Below the pieces are notes generated by a model. That model was given only the letters and a program-made list of their open reading frames with translations, was not told the origin of the DNA and searched no databases. Positions 49,286 through 58,355 of a stretch of DNA of 64,000 bases are shown here, piece by piece. Each line of letters starts with the position of its first letter. Within the stretch, counting starts at the first letter, position 1. The position numbers and the translations under genes were made by a program. This stretch comes from Nitrospirota bacterium (GTDB lineage Bacteria; Nitrospirota; Thermodesulfovibrionia; Thermodesulfovibrionales; UBA9159): the NCBI GenBank assembly GCA_021790195.1, contig JAJYIF010000003.1, positions 78,838 to 142,837 of the forward strand, written 5' to 3'.

Positions 49286-50425
49286 ATGATGCGACATTTT
49301 CTTTTTGTTCTTATTTTCATGTTCATATTAGGCGCTGGCGAGGTTGGCGCAAATCAGACTTATGTAGTGAAGAAGAGGGATACCCTAAACAAGATAGCCA
49401 AGCGCTTCAAGGTATCGGCAAAAGACATCAAGCTGGCCAATGATCTGGATTCTGTTACTCTCAGGCCCGGAGAAAAATTAAAGATCCCCGCAAGAGAGAC
49501 CAGGCGGAAAAGACACGGCCGGGAGGCCGCCCGGAAAGAATCTTTTAGACACAGACGCGCTGCTCTTGCCAAAGCAGCTTCCGGAGAGACCGTTGCTCCA
49601 AAATCCGGCACACTTTACCATACAGTGAAAAGGGGAGAAACCCTCGCCTCAATTTCGAGAAAGTACTCTCTCTCTGCAGGAGAACTCGCCGAGCTTAACG
49701 GCCTTAAGAAGTCTGCGCGTCTCAAACCCGGCAGGCATCTCCTAGTAAAAAGAGACGGGCCCCGAACCTATGTTGTTAAGAGAGGAGACACGATATACAA
49801 AATAGCGAACAGGTTTAACCTGAGCGCCGAAGACCTTATGGAGATCAATGACCTTGATTCCGAAAAGCTCAAGACCGGTCAGAGGCTCGCCCTGGAAGTG
49901 TGGGACGACGGTTCGGACGCGGTCAATTCCAATGCCAATGCCAATGCCGAGGCAAGCGCCAGCCTCTCCGCAGACATCAAGGCCATGGAAGCGTCACCTG
50001 AGCTCCAGACCCTCTCTGTAAAGGACAGGCTGATCCTCTTCGCCAAGAAAATGCTTAACATACCCTACCGGTTTGGTGGCAACACCTTCATGGGCATCGA
50101 TTGCTCCGCATATGTGCAGAAGGTGTTCGCCCTGCTCGATATGTCTCTTCCTCGGACGGCGAGGGAGCAGTACCATGTCGGTGAGCCCGTCAGCAAGGAT
50201 GACCTGTCGATAGGGGACCTCGTTTTTTTCAGGACCTACGCCTCATTCCCGTCCCATGTCGGCATCTATCTCGGCAACAACCTTTTCATACACGCATCCT
50301 CGCGCAATAAGAAGGTTTCGATAGACAGCCTTGACACGCCTTACTACCTAAAGAGGTTCATAGGCGCCAAGCGGCTTTTCAATGACGAGATGAAAGATAC
50401 TGTCGTCCAGGGCGATAACGGCTGA
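49286..50425 (+). CDS. LysM x3 / NlpC-P60 peptidoglycan endopeptidase
   Basis: 379 residues. Signal peptide MMRHFLFVLIFMFILGAGEVGA. Three LysM domains (TYVVKKRDTLNKIAKRF, YHTVKRGETLASISRKY, TYVVKRGDTIYKIANRF) bind glycan chains. A low-complexity NANANAEASAS linker (about 212-222) leads to the NlpC/P60 domain with catalytic Cys in GIDCSAYVQKVF (about 271-282), His in SHVGIYLGN (about 323-331) and the third polar residue in FIHASS. It likely cleaves cross-link peptides during growth or division. I chose ATG 49286 (GGGAG eight bases ahead), which begins right at the signal peptide; longer starts overlap scpB. Confidence 0.94.
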   Translation: MMRHFLFVLIFMFILGAGEVGANQTYVVKKRDTLNKIAKRFKVSAKDIKLANDLDSVTLRPGEKLKIPARETRRKRHGREAARKESFRHRRAALAKAASGETVAPKSGTLYHTVKRGETLASISRKYSLSAGELAELNGLKKSARLKPGRHLLVKRDGPRTYVVKRGDTIYKIANRFNLSAEDLMEINDLDSEKLKTGQRLALEVWDDGSDAVNSNANANAEASASLSADIKAMEASPELQTLSVKDRLILFAKKMLNIPYRFGGNTFMGIDCSAYVQKVFALLDMSLPRTAREQYHVGEPVSKDDLSIGDLVFFRTYASFPSHVGIYLGNNLFIHASSRNKKVSIDSLDTPYYLKRFIGAKRLFNDEMKDTVVQGDNG

Positions 50426-50433
50426 CAGCAGGA

Positions 50434-52392
50434 TTATCCTTTGTAGAGCGTCTCTCCCATGTCGCTGATGTCATAGCCTCCCATAGACAGGACCGTATTT
50501 CTGAATTCTTTGTCAGTCCTGATAATATCCAGAAGGGTCTTTATCATCTCTGATTCAATAAAACATCTTGGAATAGCCAGATCGTAGCGCTCTCTTGCCA
50601 CAGGAACAAAATCGAGATCGAGGGCCCTGGCCGCGGCAAGTATCGCAAGCCCTGTGTCCGCGACCCCGCTCAGGACCGCGGAAGCAACACCCATGTGGGT
50701 GTATTCCTCTCTGTCGTAACCCTTGATTCCAGAACTCTTTATGCCCGCCTCACGCAGGTGCTTGTCTGCCAGAAGCCTGGTGCCGGAGCCGGCCTGCCTG
50801 TTAATAAAAATGACATCCTCCCTAACAAGGTCCTCAAATCCCCTTATGCCTTTCGGATTGCCCTTCTTCACAATCAGCCCCTGCTCACGGTACACAAGGT
50901 TGACAAGAACAATCTTCTTCTCCGGAAGGAGCTTCCGTATGAAGGGTATGTTATATAGTCCCGTCTCCTCATCAAGGAGATGCGTCCCCGCCACGTGGGC
51001 CTCGCCCTTCTTGAGAGCAATCAGCCCTCCCATAGAGCCGACGTGTGCAGAAGAGAGGGAAAGATGAGGGTGCCTCTTCTTGATAATGTTGGAGAGCGCC
51101 TCAAGGGTATTGTCATGGCTCCCTATGCAAACGATAGTGTTCCTGATCTCCTCCTTCGGCCTGAGAAGCTCTATATCCACGTCAGCGCCGGCTCCGATCC
51201 CCTCGGATTGCGAAGGTATTCTCAATATCCCGTCGGCCCTCACCAAAGACATGATCACCCCGGCGCCCCTGGTCACGGGTGTCGCAATGATCTTTTCCCC
51301 GACGACCCCGACCTTCACCCTCACAAACTCCTCCTGACCGGGAGAAGATGATATCTGTCTTGACAGGGTCGCCTTGACCGTCTCCACTTGTCCGAAGGAC
51401 ACTCCCTGCAACATATGGATGAGGGGTTTCGCAAACAGATGCAGCGTGATAAACGCCGACACCGGATAACCGGGGATGCCTAAAACGGGTTTTCCTTTCG
51501 CCACCCCGGCAATCAGGGGCTTCCCTGGCTTTATGCCGACGCCGTGGACTGCTATCTCGCCGACTTCCGAAATAGCCGCCGCTGTGAAATCCTCCGAACC
51601 CGCGGATGAACCGGCATTCACAACGACCAAGTCCGCAGAGCCGCAAGCGCGGACTATCGCTTCCTTCAACATCCCCATGTCGTCCGGGACGATGCCGAAC
51701 CTCACCGGAATACCGCCCCATTCGGTCACGAGACCTCCAAGGACGCTTGAATTGTATTCTATGATCGAGCCCTTTCTTAGTTCACTGCCCGGCTCGACGA
51801 TCTCGTCGCCGGTCGGAATAATCACAACAACAGGCCTTCTCCTCACCACGATCTCCGTGTGACCGCCCGCAAGCAGCGCCCCTATATCCACGGGTCTGAT
51901 CCTATGGTTCTCCGGAATAATAAGCTCGGTGGCTACGATATCTTCTCCGATTATTCGCACATGCTGCCACGGCGTGGCAGCTTCCATGATTTCGATAAAC
52001 TCGCCCTCTTCGTTCCTTGACCCTTGACCTTTGACCTTTGACCTAATTATGTTTACGTCCTCTATCATAACCACCGCATTAAAGCCTTCCGGCATCGGGT
52101 CTCCGGTGTCTACATAGAGGGCCTGTTTCTTCACCTTTAGTCTGACTGGATGCGTTTCCGATGCGCCGAAGGTCTCGGTAAACTTCACTGCATAGCCGTC
52201 CATGGCAGCCGAATGATAGAATGGAGATGAAATCCTCGCTGCTACGGCCTCCGCGCTTATCCTGCCCAATGAATCCATGACCTTTATCCGCTCAGGTGAC
52301 ACTGGCTTAAGCATATCTTCTGCGCGAAGCCTGTCAAACCAGGTTCTCAGGGCATCATTTAGGGGAGTGCTGTCGAGATAAATGTTCTTCAT
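50434..52392 (-). CDS. moeA: Molybdopterin molybdenumtransferase MoeA fused to a substrate-binding (PBP-like) domain
   Basis: 652 residues. The MoeA part (about 1-405) inserts molybdate into adenylylated molybdopterin: SPFYHSAAMDGYAV near 56-69, VDTGDPMPEGFNAVV near 93-107, RPVVVIIPTGDEIVEPGSEL in part near 187, and GIKPGKPLIAGVAKGKPVLGIPGYPVS in short blocks near 290. The C-terminal 230 residues match the PBP_like_2 fold that recognises small ligands: GSHDNTLEAL, HVGSMGGLIALKKGEAHVAGTH (in part), INRQAGSGTRLL and GVADTGLAI. Such fusions occur in archaea and anaerobes and may sense or bind molybdate or tungstate. An extra patch encoded by TTGACCT repeats sits at about residue 115-125. Confidence 0.93.
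   Translation of the reverse strand: MKNIYLDSTPLNDALRTWFDRLRAEDMLKPVSPERIKVMDSLGRISAEAVAARISSPFYHSAAMDGYAVKFTETFGASETHPVRLKVKKQALYVDTGDPMPEGFNAVVMIEDVNIIRSKVKGQGSRNEEGEFIEIMEAATPWQHVRIIGEDIVATELIIPENHRIRPVDIGALLAGGHTEIVVRRRPVVVIIPTGDEIVEPGSELRKGSIIEYNSSVLGGLVTEWGGIPVRFGIVPDDMGMLKEAIVRACGSADLVVVNAGSSAGSEDFTAAAISEVGEIAVHGVGIKPGKPLIAGVAKGKPVLGIPGYPVSAFITLHLFAKPLIHMLQGVSFGQVETVKATLSRQISSSPGQEEFVRVKVGVVGEKIIATPVTRGAGVIMSLVRADGILRIPSQSEGIGAGADVDIELLRPKEEIRNTIVCIGSHDNTLEALSNIIKKRHPHLSLSSAHVGSMGGLIALKKGEAHVAGTHLLDEETGLYNIPFIRKLLPEKKIVLVNLVYREQGLIVKKGNPKGIRGFEDLVREDVIFINRQAGSGTRLLADKHLREAGIKSSGIKGYDREEYTHMGVASAVLSGVADTGLAILAAARALDLDFVPVARERYDLAIPRCFIESEMIKTLLDIIRTDKEFRNTVLSMGGYDISDMGETLYKG
52017..52044. 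repeat. Four tandem TTGACC(C/T) heptamers inside moeA
   Basis: TTGACCC then three TTGACCT units, back to back, 28 bases. The total surrounding addition keeps the frame. It encodes a basic patch (RSKVKGQGSRNE) in the MoeA domain, between VMIEDVNII and GEFIEIMEAAT, a loop where length varies in the family. Confidence 0.75.
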
Positions 52393-52482
52393 GCCTTTCT
52401 CCGCTCAGATTATTTGTGAAGATGGATAGTTTAGGGAATCTGCCCCGCTCTTCGCTCCCCCACGGGGGGGCGGTCAGCACTT

Positions 52483-52998
52483 TCAGAGGCTGCTCGCAAC
52501 AATGCTCTTTGTCGCCTCGGACGTCAGATGGCAATAGACGTGAGCCGCCTTGCTCCTTATATGTTTCTCCGCATTCGTCTTTGCGACCCTGCAAATCTTC
52601 CTGAGCACATCCAGCCTCCTGCCGTAATAGAGCCACGGGAATATATCGGATATCCCCGACTCCCTGAAGGGATGCAACTGGTCGACGGTTATCCCCGCGC
52701 TTGTCAGCAGGAGAAAAATGTCCCCTCTGGCAGGATCCGATTTCCACACGGCAAGCCTCACCATGTCCTCCCACGGCGCGGTTATATGAATTCTGCTCAG
52801 GCCGTCGGGCAATTCGGCAACCGACCCGATGATATCCTCGCCCGCGATTATGCATGCCCCGTCGCCAAAATGATAGAGGTTTTCATGCGCCTCGCGCGAC
52901 GCCTGACCCGATGCCAGCACAATCTCTCCTTGGCGGGGCGTCCTGGCCGGGACTTCGCAGATAAGATCTGTTGCATTTCCTCGGCGATTCGCTTTCAC
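52483..52998 (-). CDS. Hypothetical protein in the moeA-rlmD interval
   Basis: 171 residues, no recognised family. It has no signal or membrane segments. Segments that may be conserved: RTPRQGEIVLASGQASREAHENLYHFGDGACIIAGEDIIG in short parts near 20-58, then DIFLLLTSAGITVDQLHPFRESGISDIFPWL (in part), and a basic, Cys-bearing C-terminus (RKICRVAKTNAEKHIRSKAAHVYC in part). It starts four bases after the RlmD-type gene and ends 90 bases before moeA. Operon position alone suggests no function. A second long frame overlapping it (52355-52855) is less likely because it ends inside moeA. Confidence 0.6.
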   Translation of the reverse strand: MKANRRGNATDLICEVPARTPRQGEIVLASGQASREAHENLYHFGDGACIIAGEDIIGSVAELPDGLSRIHITAPWEDMVRLAVWKSDPARGDIFLLLTSAGITVDQLHPFRESGISDIFPWLYYGRRLDVLRKICRVAKTNAEKHIRSKAAHVYCHLTSEATKSIVASSL

Positions 52999-53002
52999 CG
53001 CA

Positions 53003-54289
53003 TCATCTTCTGCTGAGGAAGACCAGACTTTCTATGTGGTAGGTATTCGGGAAAAAATCTCCCATGTAAACAGCCTCTAAATCGTACTTCTCCTTCATCT
53101 TCCTGAGGTCCCTCGCGAGGGTGGCGGGATTACACGACACGTAAACAATCCTCTCGGCAGAGATTTCCAATATCCTTCGCAGGAAATCCGAAGAAAGTCC
53201 GGGCCTCGGAGGATCGAGCACGATTAGGTCATAATCAGCGTCACCGAAGAGCTTCGCGGTCCGCTGCTTCTTCCCGCCCTCAAAACAACTTTCAACGGGC
53301 AGATGTACAAAGGTGCAGTTCTTTATCCCGTTCATCACGATATTTCTGCGGCCGTCCTCAACGGCATAACCGTTTTCTTCAACAGCCGTCACTTCCTTCG
53401 CACCCGGAGATAAGGGAAGAGAGAAGTTTCCTGCCCCCGCATAAAGATCAAGGACTCTCTTGTCTTCGAGATGGCCCAATCTCTCCTTAACGATGTCTAT
53501 CATCGCCCTATTCAGTGCCCAGTTGCTCTGGAAAAAACTCCAGGGGGTAACGGAATATTTCAATCCATCCATGGGAAGGCTGATATAATCCTTTCCTATG
53601 GATTCGCCGTTTTCAAACGCCACCCCTGCAACGCCTGTTTCAAGCATTCCCTGCGCAACATCGTCACCGAGGTCGCCCTTGACGAGGACCGTGACCGTAT
53701 CGCCTGAGGCAAGGTGCAGCTCTTTGACCCCCCTCAAATCCATGACCCGTATCCTTTTTATCACGTCATTTATCTCGTCAACCATCAGGGGACATTCTTC
53801 CACCGGGACGACGTCCCTTGTCCCTTCCTTGTAAAAGCCGAGGGCCCCTTCCGCCGAGACCTTGAACTGTGCCCGACGCCTGTATCTGAACTCCCCGCCG
53901 GCCAGCGATGGCGACAGGGTTATATTGATGTCTCCGATCCGCCTGAGCGCATCCAGAAGGATTTCTTCCTTCATGGAAACCTGCCGTTCATAAGAAATGA
54001 ACTGTAAATGGCAGCCGCCGCATATGCCGAAAATCCTGCACGGCGGGGTCCTCCGAAAGGGCGAAGGCTCGATTATGTTCTTCACCGTTGCCAGAAAATA
54101 GTCCCTCTTCTTTTCGTCGAAAGACACTTCGACGAGTTCTCCGGGGACGGCGCCCCTCACAAATACAATCTTTTCATCTCTCGCTATTACGTAACCGCCG
54201 TAAACAGGGCTCTCCGCTTTCACAATACACGGCGCCGCCTCATCGCGCTGTGACCCTTCCCTTTCCAGCATTTCACTCTGATGAGTCAT
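53003..54289 (-). CDS. 23S rRNA (uracil-C5)-methyltransferase, RlmD/RumA family
   Basis: 428 residues with a TRAM domain (about 20-80, VYGGYVIARDEKIVFVRGAVPGELVEV in part), then a 4Fe-4S motif CRIFGICGGC (about 84-93, CX5CX2C plus a distant Cys). A SAM-binding domain follows: VLDLYAGAGNFSLPL near 292-306 and VEENGYAVEDGRRN. The catalytic region holds VLDPPRPGLS and the Cys in YVSCNPATLARD near 388-399. It methylates uracil in rRNA or tRNA; the exact position (U747, U1939 or tRNA U54) is not decided by sequence. It overlaps the receiver gene by 4 bp. Confidence 0.94.
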   Translation of the reverse strand: MTHQSEMLEREGSQRDEAAPCIVKAESPVYGGYVIARDEKIVFVRGAVPGELVEVSFDEKKRDYFLATVKNIIEPSPFRRTPPCRIFGICGGCHLQFISYERQVSMKEEILLDALRRIGDINITLSPSLAGGEFRYRRRAQFKVSAEGALGFYKEGTRDVVPVEECPLMVDEINDVIKRIRVMDLRGVKELHLASGDTVTVLVKGDLGDDVAQGMLETGVAGVAFENGESIGKDYISLPMDGLKYSVTPWSFFQSNWALNRAMIDIVKERLGHLEDKRVLDLYAGAGNFSLPLSPGAKEVTAVEENGYAVEDGRRNIVMNGIKNCTFVHLPVESCFEGGKKQRTAKLFGDADYDLIVLDPPRPGLSSDFLRRILEISAERIVYVSCNPATLARDLRKMKEKYDLEAVYMGDFFPNTYHIESLVFLSRR

Positions 54290-54636
54290 TGTTTTCCCAG
54301 GAGCTTCTTGATCGTCTCCTTGAGGTCGGTAAGTTCCGCCGATTTTACGATATAGGCCTCCGAAGCCCAGACAGCGAAATCGTCACGGTAATCATATGCC
54401 GTCGACATGATTATGGGCACGCGCGGTCTCTTCTCCTTCATCTGCCTCAGCACCTTTATGCCGTCCATGTCCGGCATGAGAATGTCGAGAGTCACAAGAT
54501 CGGGGTTCTCGCTTTCGAAAAGCTCCAGACCCTCCGCACCCGTCGCGGCAACGACCACTTCGTAACCCTCTTCTTCAAGCTCTTCCTTGTAAAGACGTCT
54601 TATGTGCTGGTCATCGTCCACGATCAAAATCTTCAT
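54286..54636 (-). CDS. Single-domain response regulator (receiver only)
   Basis: 116 residues with only a receiver domain. Acidic pocket IVDDDQH (about 4-10), phospho-acceptor Asp in VTLDILMPDMDG (about 49-60), switch Thr/Ser in IIMSTAYD (about 76-83) and Lys in YIVKSAE (about 95-101). No output domain. It overlaps the large histidine kinase by 4 bp at its start, and the RlmD-type gene overlaps its stop. It should relay phosphate from that kinase to another partner or act by protein contact. Confidence 0.95.
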   Translation of the reverse strand: MKILIVDDDQHIRRLYKEELEEEGYEVVVAATGAEGLELFESENPDLVTLDILMPDMDGIKVLRQMKEKRPRVPIIMSTAYDYRDDFAVWASEAYIVKSAELTDLKETIKKLLGKQ

Positions 54637-57600
54637 TTCTCCTCCTTTCCTCTCTCCAAGTACACCCTGACTGTCGTGCCCTCTTCAGGTCTGCTCCTGA
54701 CCTCTATTCTGCCCTTGTGCTCCTCGACTATCCTCCGCGTTATAGCCAGGCCGAGACCGGTGCCGGTAGGCTTTGTCGTGTAAAACGGGTCGAATATAAA
54801 AGGCATGTCTTTTTCAGTTATGCCTTTCCCCGTATCGCTTATCTCCACTACCACGTGACTATTTGAAGCGTACGTGGCGGCGGTGATCCTGCCGTGATTT
54901 CCAACGGCCTGAATGGAATTGTTCACGATGTTCAGGAAGGCCTCCTTCATCCTGTCCATGTCGAGACGCACGGGAGGCACTGCACTGAATGAGGTCTCGA
55001 CAGTGATCCCCCGCTCCGTCACCTCGGATTCCACAAGGGAGAAGACGTCCCTGATAAGCCCGTTAATATCGACCTCCACAGTAGAAAGCCTCACCTCCCG
55101 GACAAAGCCGAGAATGTCCCTCAGTATGTCCTCCAGCCTCTTGACTTCCCTAGATATGATAGTCGCGTATTCCCTGAGATTTCCCTCCAGCTTGTTTTCG
55201 AGTCTCTGGGCGAAGCCGCCTATCGAGACGAGGGGGTTCCTTATCTCGTGGGCGACCTTTGCAGCCACCTCCCCCAGCGCCGCCATGCGCTCTGCCGTCG
55301 CGAGTCTCTCCCTTATGCGTTTGAGCTCGGTGATGTCCCGTACGATGTGGACCGTCCCCAGGAAGCTTCCGCCCATATCGAATATGGGCGAAGTGGAAGT
55401 CAGAAATGTCTCCCCGGTGCGCGGGTCTTCCACCTCCTCTATATATGGTTTCTTCGTTTCAACCGTCTTATGGTGCGGGCATGTCTTGAACGGCTCGTTC
55501 ATCCCGTGAAACACCTCGAAGCATTTCTTCCCTATTATCTCGGATTCGCTCTTTCCGAGCCTCTCAGCCACCGCTCTGTTCATGTTCTTGATCACATAAT
55601 CCATATCGGTAAAGTATACCATGTCGGATATGGACCTGAAGATGTTCTCAAGCTCGGCCTCGGCGATAGAGACCTGCTCGAATAATTTCGCGCTCTCGAT
55701 AGCGGCAGCCATCTGATTCGAGAAGGCGGTCAGAAACCGCATGTCTTCCTCTGTTATGGCCTTCTTATTAAAGTAATTGTCGACGAACAACACTCCTATT
55801 ACCCTGTCCCTCGAGATGAGCGGAACCAGAGCGTACGCCTCTGTCCCGAGCTGCTGTATAAGGACCGCATTCGTGAGCGGCTCCTTTTTTGCGTCCGAAA
55901 TGTTGAATGGCCTTTTTTCCCTGACTGAGACCGCGAATATCGAATTCCCCTCAAGGGGTATCTCCAGGCCGAGACTGAGCCTGTCCAGGAAAGAGTCCCT
56001 CTCCCTGGAGCCTGTCTCGATCTCCTGCATCACAGTCGCCAGGGTCTTCTTTTCAACCGATAACCGCTCCCAGACCCTCCCCGCCTCTTCGTAGCTGGCC
56101 GGCCCCACGCCCATGGCGCCTTTCAGCAGGCCCCTGTCCTCATCCACGAGGAACAAGACCGCACGGTTGAAGCCGAGCCCGTCCCCCATAGTCACTGCGG
56201 TCAGGATCATCCTCAGCAATCTGTCGAGATCGAGTGTGCTTCTCATTGCAGAACTGATGAAGAAGAGCCTCGACAGCTCCTGGTTCCTTTTGATCAGCTC
56301 CTTCTCGACCGCCTTCCTCTCCGAGATGTCTCTGGATATGCCGCTCACTCCGATGATCGCTCCTGACGCGTCGGTAATAGGCGAAAGCGTAAGACTCACT
56401 TCGATAAGGCCGCCGTCCTTCTTCCGTCGCATAGTCTCGATGTCCTTCAGGACCTCGCCGTTCCTTACCCTCTCGGTATATCCCTTCTCGATCTCTCTTA
56501 AAAAGTCGGGAACGAACGGGAGGTACTTGTCCATGGCCTCGGCTTCGGTGAAACCGTAAGTCCTTTCAGCCCCGAGGTTCCAGGAGGTCACGGTCCCGTT
56601 TAAGTCGGACGTAACTATGGCGTCCGCTGAATTGTCTATAAGACTTTCGAGGTACTCTTTCGTCTGCGTCACTTCGCGGTATAAAGAGATCATCTCCTCC
56701 TGGTAGAGCACCCTGTCAGTGATATCGAGGATAAATACTACGCACTCTTCGACATTCCCCATGTCGTCCTTGATGGGATACGACGTTAGCTCCGCATAGT
56801 TCAGGCCGCTCATCTGAGTAATAGTGTTGATCTCTCCGGTCTCGCAGGTGACCTGGGCCACACAGTGCGGACATATCCCCTTGCTTCCATGGAACACCTC
56901 GACGCAGCTCTTGCCGACTATCTCATCCACAGGCCGTCCGATCCATGCCTCCACAAACTTGTTTGCCGACAAGATCCTGTAGTCGCCGCCGATGGTCAGA
57001 ATGCCGCCCTGCACACTGTCGAAGAGAACATCCAGCCTCTTCCTGGCCTCGACGGCCTCCCTCTCCCTCTGAAGTTCGAGCTCAAACATCTTCGCCTTAT
57101 CAATCGCAACAGCACACAGCGAGGCAAACCCCTCCGCAGTGCGCAGGTCCTCCCCGGAAAAGGGTATTATGGTGTCGCCAGGGCCCGTCTTGTCATAAAG
57201 ACCGAGTGTCCCTATGACGGTGTCGCCCACCATCAAGGGCACATTAATGAGTGACCTCGCATCAAGATACGGGATCTGCCAGTCTGCGGGCATCTTCGAC
57301 AGGTCTTCCACCAGTATCGGCTTCCCCTCCTCAGCAACCTTTCCCGGCAGGCCCTCTCCGATCGAGACGGTCATCATCTTCTCTATCTCCCTCGAAAGAC
57401 CGTATGAGGCCTTAATGACCAGTTTGTCGTCCTCCCTCAGCCTGATCACACATCCCCTTGCGTTCAGCAGTTTCGAGGTCTCCTCGGCCATCCTTCGAAG
57501 CAGTTCTCCGAGGTCGAGTGTCGAGGTGATGGCCTTGGCGAGCTCGTACATGGCCCTCAGCTTCTGCAGCTGGCTCTTCGTGGAGAGATAAAGCTCCACG

Positions 57601-58355
57601 TTCTCCTGACTCATCTTCTGTAACTCGTCCACCATCTGGTCGAAGCGGTGTGCGATAATGCCGAACTCATCCTTTCTTGCGGAGGCAATCCTGTAGTCAA
57701 GCTGCCCGGAAGTGATCCTGCTCGTGGCGGTCAGAATGTCGTTGAACGGGACGGCCAGCATCCGTCTCATGAACAAGGCAAGGAGCACAAAGGCAAGAGA
57801 GCTGAGCACAAAAAGAACGCCGAGGTTAAAGGCCATCTCCCTTTTGATCCTCTCGGCCAGATCGATCGTCCCGCTAATGGCCCCGGCCGATCTGATATAC
57901 ATCGATTCCACCTTCCCGCTTATCTCCTCGTCCTTTTGCTGGAGCCTCTGCATCGCCGAGAAAACGGCCGGATTGCCGGAAGGCGGCTCTATGGACATCA
58001 CTTCATCCGAGATCTTCTTCAGCTCCTCGAAGTCCGTCCCTATCGCCCTCACCTCCTCTTTGTCCTTGGCCGCTTTCTCGAGATTTCCAAAGGCCTTATA
58101 GACCGCAGCAAGCCTTTCCCGGTATTTGCTCTTCAGCTTCGCGTCACCGCTGACGGCCCATCTCTCAGGGATATCAAGGAACTTGGAAATAGAGGACCGG
58201 AGTTCCGCGTTCAGGTTATGCTCCTCGACCGAAGACCGGAGCATTTCAAAATTGCCGCTCATATGCTGGAATATGAGAAAACCGAGCGCGACGAGAACGG
58301 CTACCACGATGAGAAAGGCGGTGATAAAGATTGTGAGCTTTGACCTCAGACTCAT
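54633..58355 (-). CDS. Large membrane-bound sensor histidine kinase (HAMP, GAF, PAS, GAF, PAS)
   Basis: 1,240 residues. Two membrane helices (about 7-29 and 177-198) flank a periplasmic sensor of about 145 residues. HAMP is at about 199-250, followed by GAF (about 280-440), two PAS domains (about 445-560 and 575-690), GAF (about 715-890) and PAS (about 895-1005). HisKA carries the phospho-His in VAHEIRNPLVSIGGF near 1043, and the ATPase domain has NNSIQAVGNHG (about 1155) and GLGLAITRRIVEEH (about 1202). Two PAS domains contain C-x-EVFHG...CPH motifs (KSCVEVFHGSKGICPHC and KKCFEVFHGMNEPFKTCPHH), which may bind metal or sense redox. The HK-receiver pair probably adjusts central or storage carbon metabolism, given glgA beside it. 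Confidence 0.95.
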   Translation of the reverse strand: MSLRSKLTIFITAFLIVVAVLVALGFLIFQHMSGNFEMLRSSVEEHNLNAELRSSISKFLDIPERWAVSGDAKLKSKYRERLAAVYKAFGNLEKAAKDKEEVRAIGTDFEELKKISDEVMSIEPPSGNPAVFSAMQRLQQKDEEISGKVESMYIRSAGAISGTIDLAERIKREMAFNLGVLFVLSSLAFVLLALFMRRMLAVPFNDILTATSRITSGQLDYRIASARKDEFGIIAHRFDQMVDELQKMSQENVELYLSTKSQLQKLRAMYELAKAITSTLDLGELLRRMAEETSKLLNARGCVIRLREDDKLVIKASYGLSREIEKMMTVSIGEGLPGKVAEEGKPILVEDLSKMPADWQIPYLDARSLINVPLMVGDTVIGTLGLYDKTGPGDTIIPFSGEDLRTAEGFASLCAVAIDKAKMFELELQREREAVEARKRLDVLFDSVQGGILTIGGDYRILSANKFVEAWIGRPVDEIVGKSCVEVFHGSKGICPHCVAQVTCETGEINTITQMSGLNYAELTSYPIKDDMGNVEECVVFILDITDRVLYQEEMISLYREVTQTKEYLESLIDNSADAIVTSDLNGTVTSWNLGAERTYGFTEAEAMDKYLPFVPDFLREIEKGYTERVRNGEVLKDIETMRRKKDGGLIEVSLTLSPITDASGAIIGVSGISRDISERKAVEKELIKRNQELSRLFFISSAMRSTLDLDRLLRMILTAVTMGDGLGFNRAVLFLVDEDRGLLKGAMGVGPASYEEAGRVWERLSVEKKTLATVMQEIETGSRERDSFLDRLSLGLEIPLEGNSIFAVSVREKRPFNISDAKKEPLTNAVLIQQLGTEAYALVPLISRDRVIGVLFVDNYFNKKAITEEDMRFLTAFSNQMAAAIESAKLFEQVSIAEAELENIFRSISDMVYFTDMDYVIKNMNRAVAERLGKSESEIIGKKCFEVFHGMNEPFKTCPHHKTVETKKPYIEEVEDPRTGETFLTSTSPIFDMGGSFLGTVHIVRDITELKRIRERLATAERMAALGEVAAKVAHEIRNPLVSIGGFAQRLENKLEGNLREYATIISREVKRLEDILRDILGFVREVRLSTVEVDINGLIRDVFSLVESEVTERGITVETSFSAVPPVRLDMDRMKEAFLNIVNNSIQAVGNHGRITAATYASNSHVVVEISDTGKGITEKDMPFIFDPFYTTKPTGTGLGLAITRRIVEEHKGRIEVRSRPEEGTTVRVYLERGKEEK

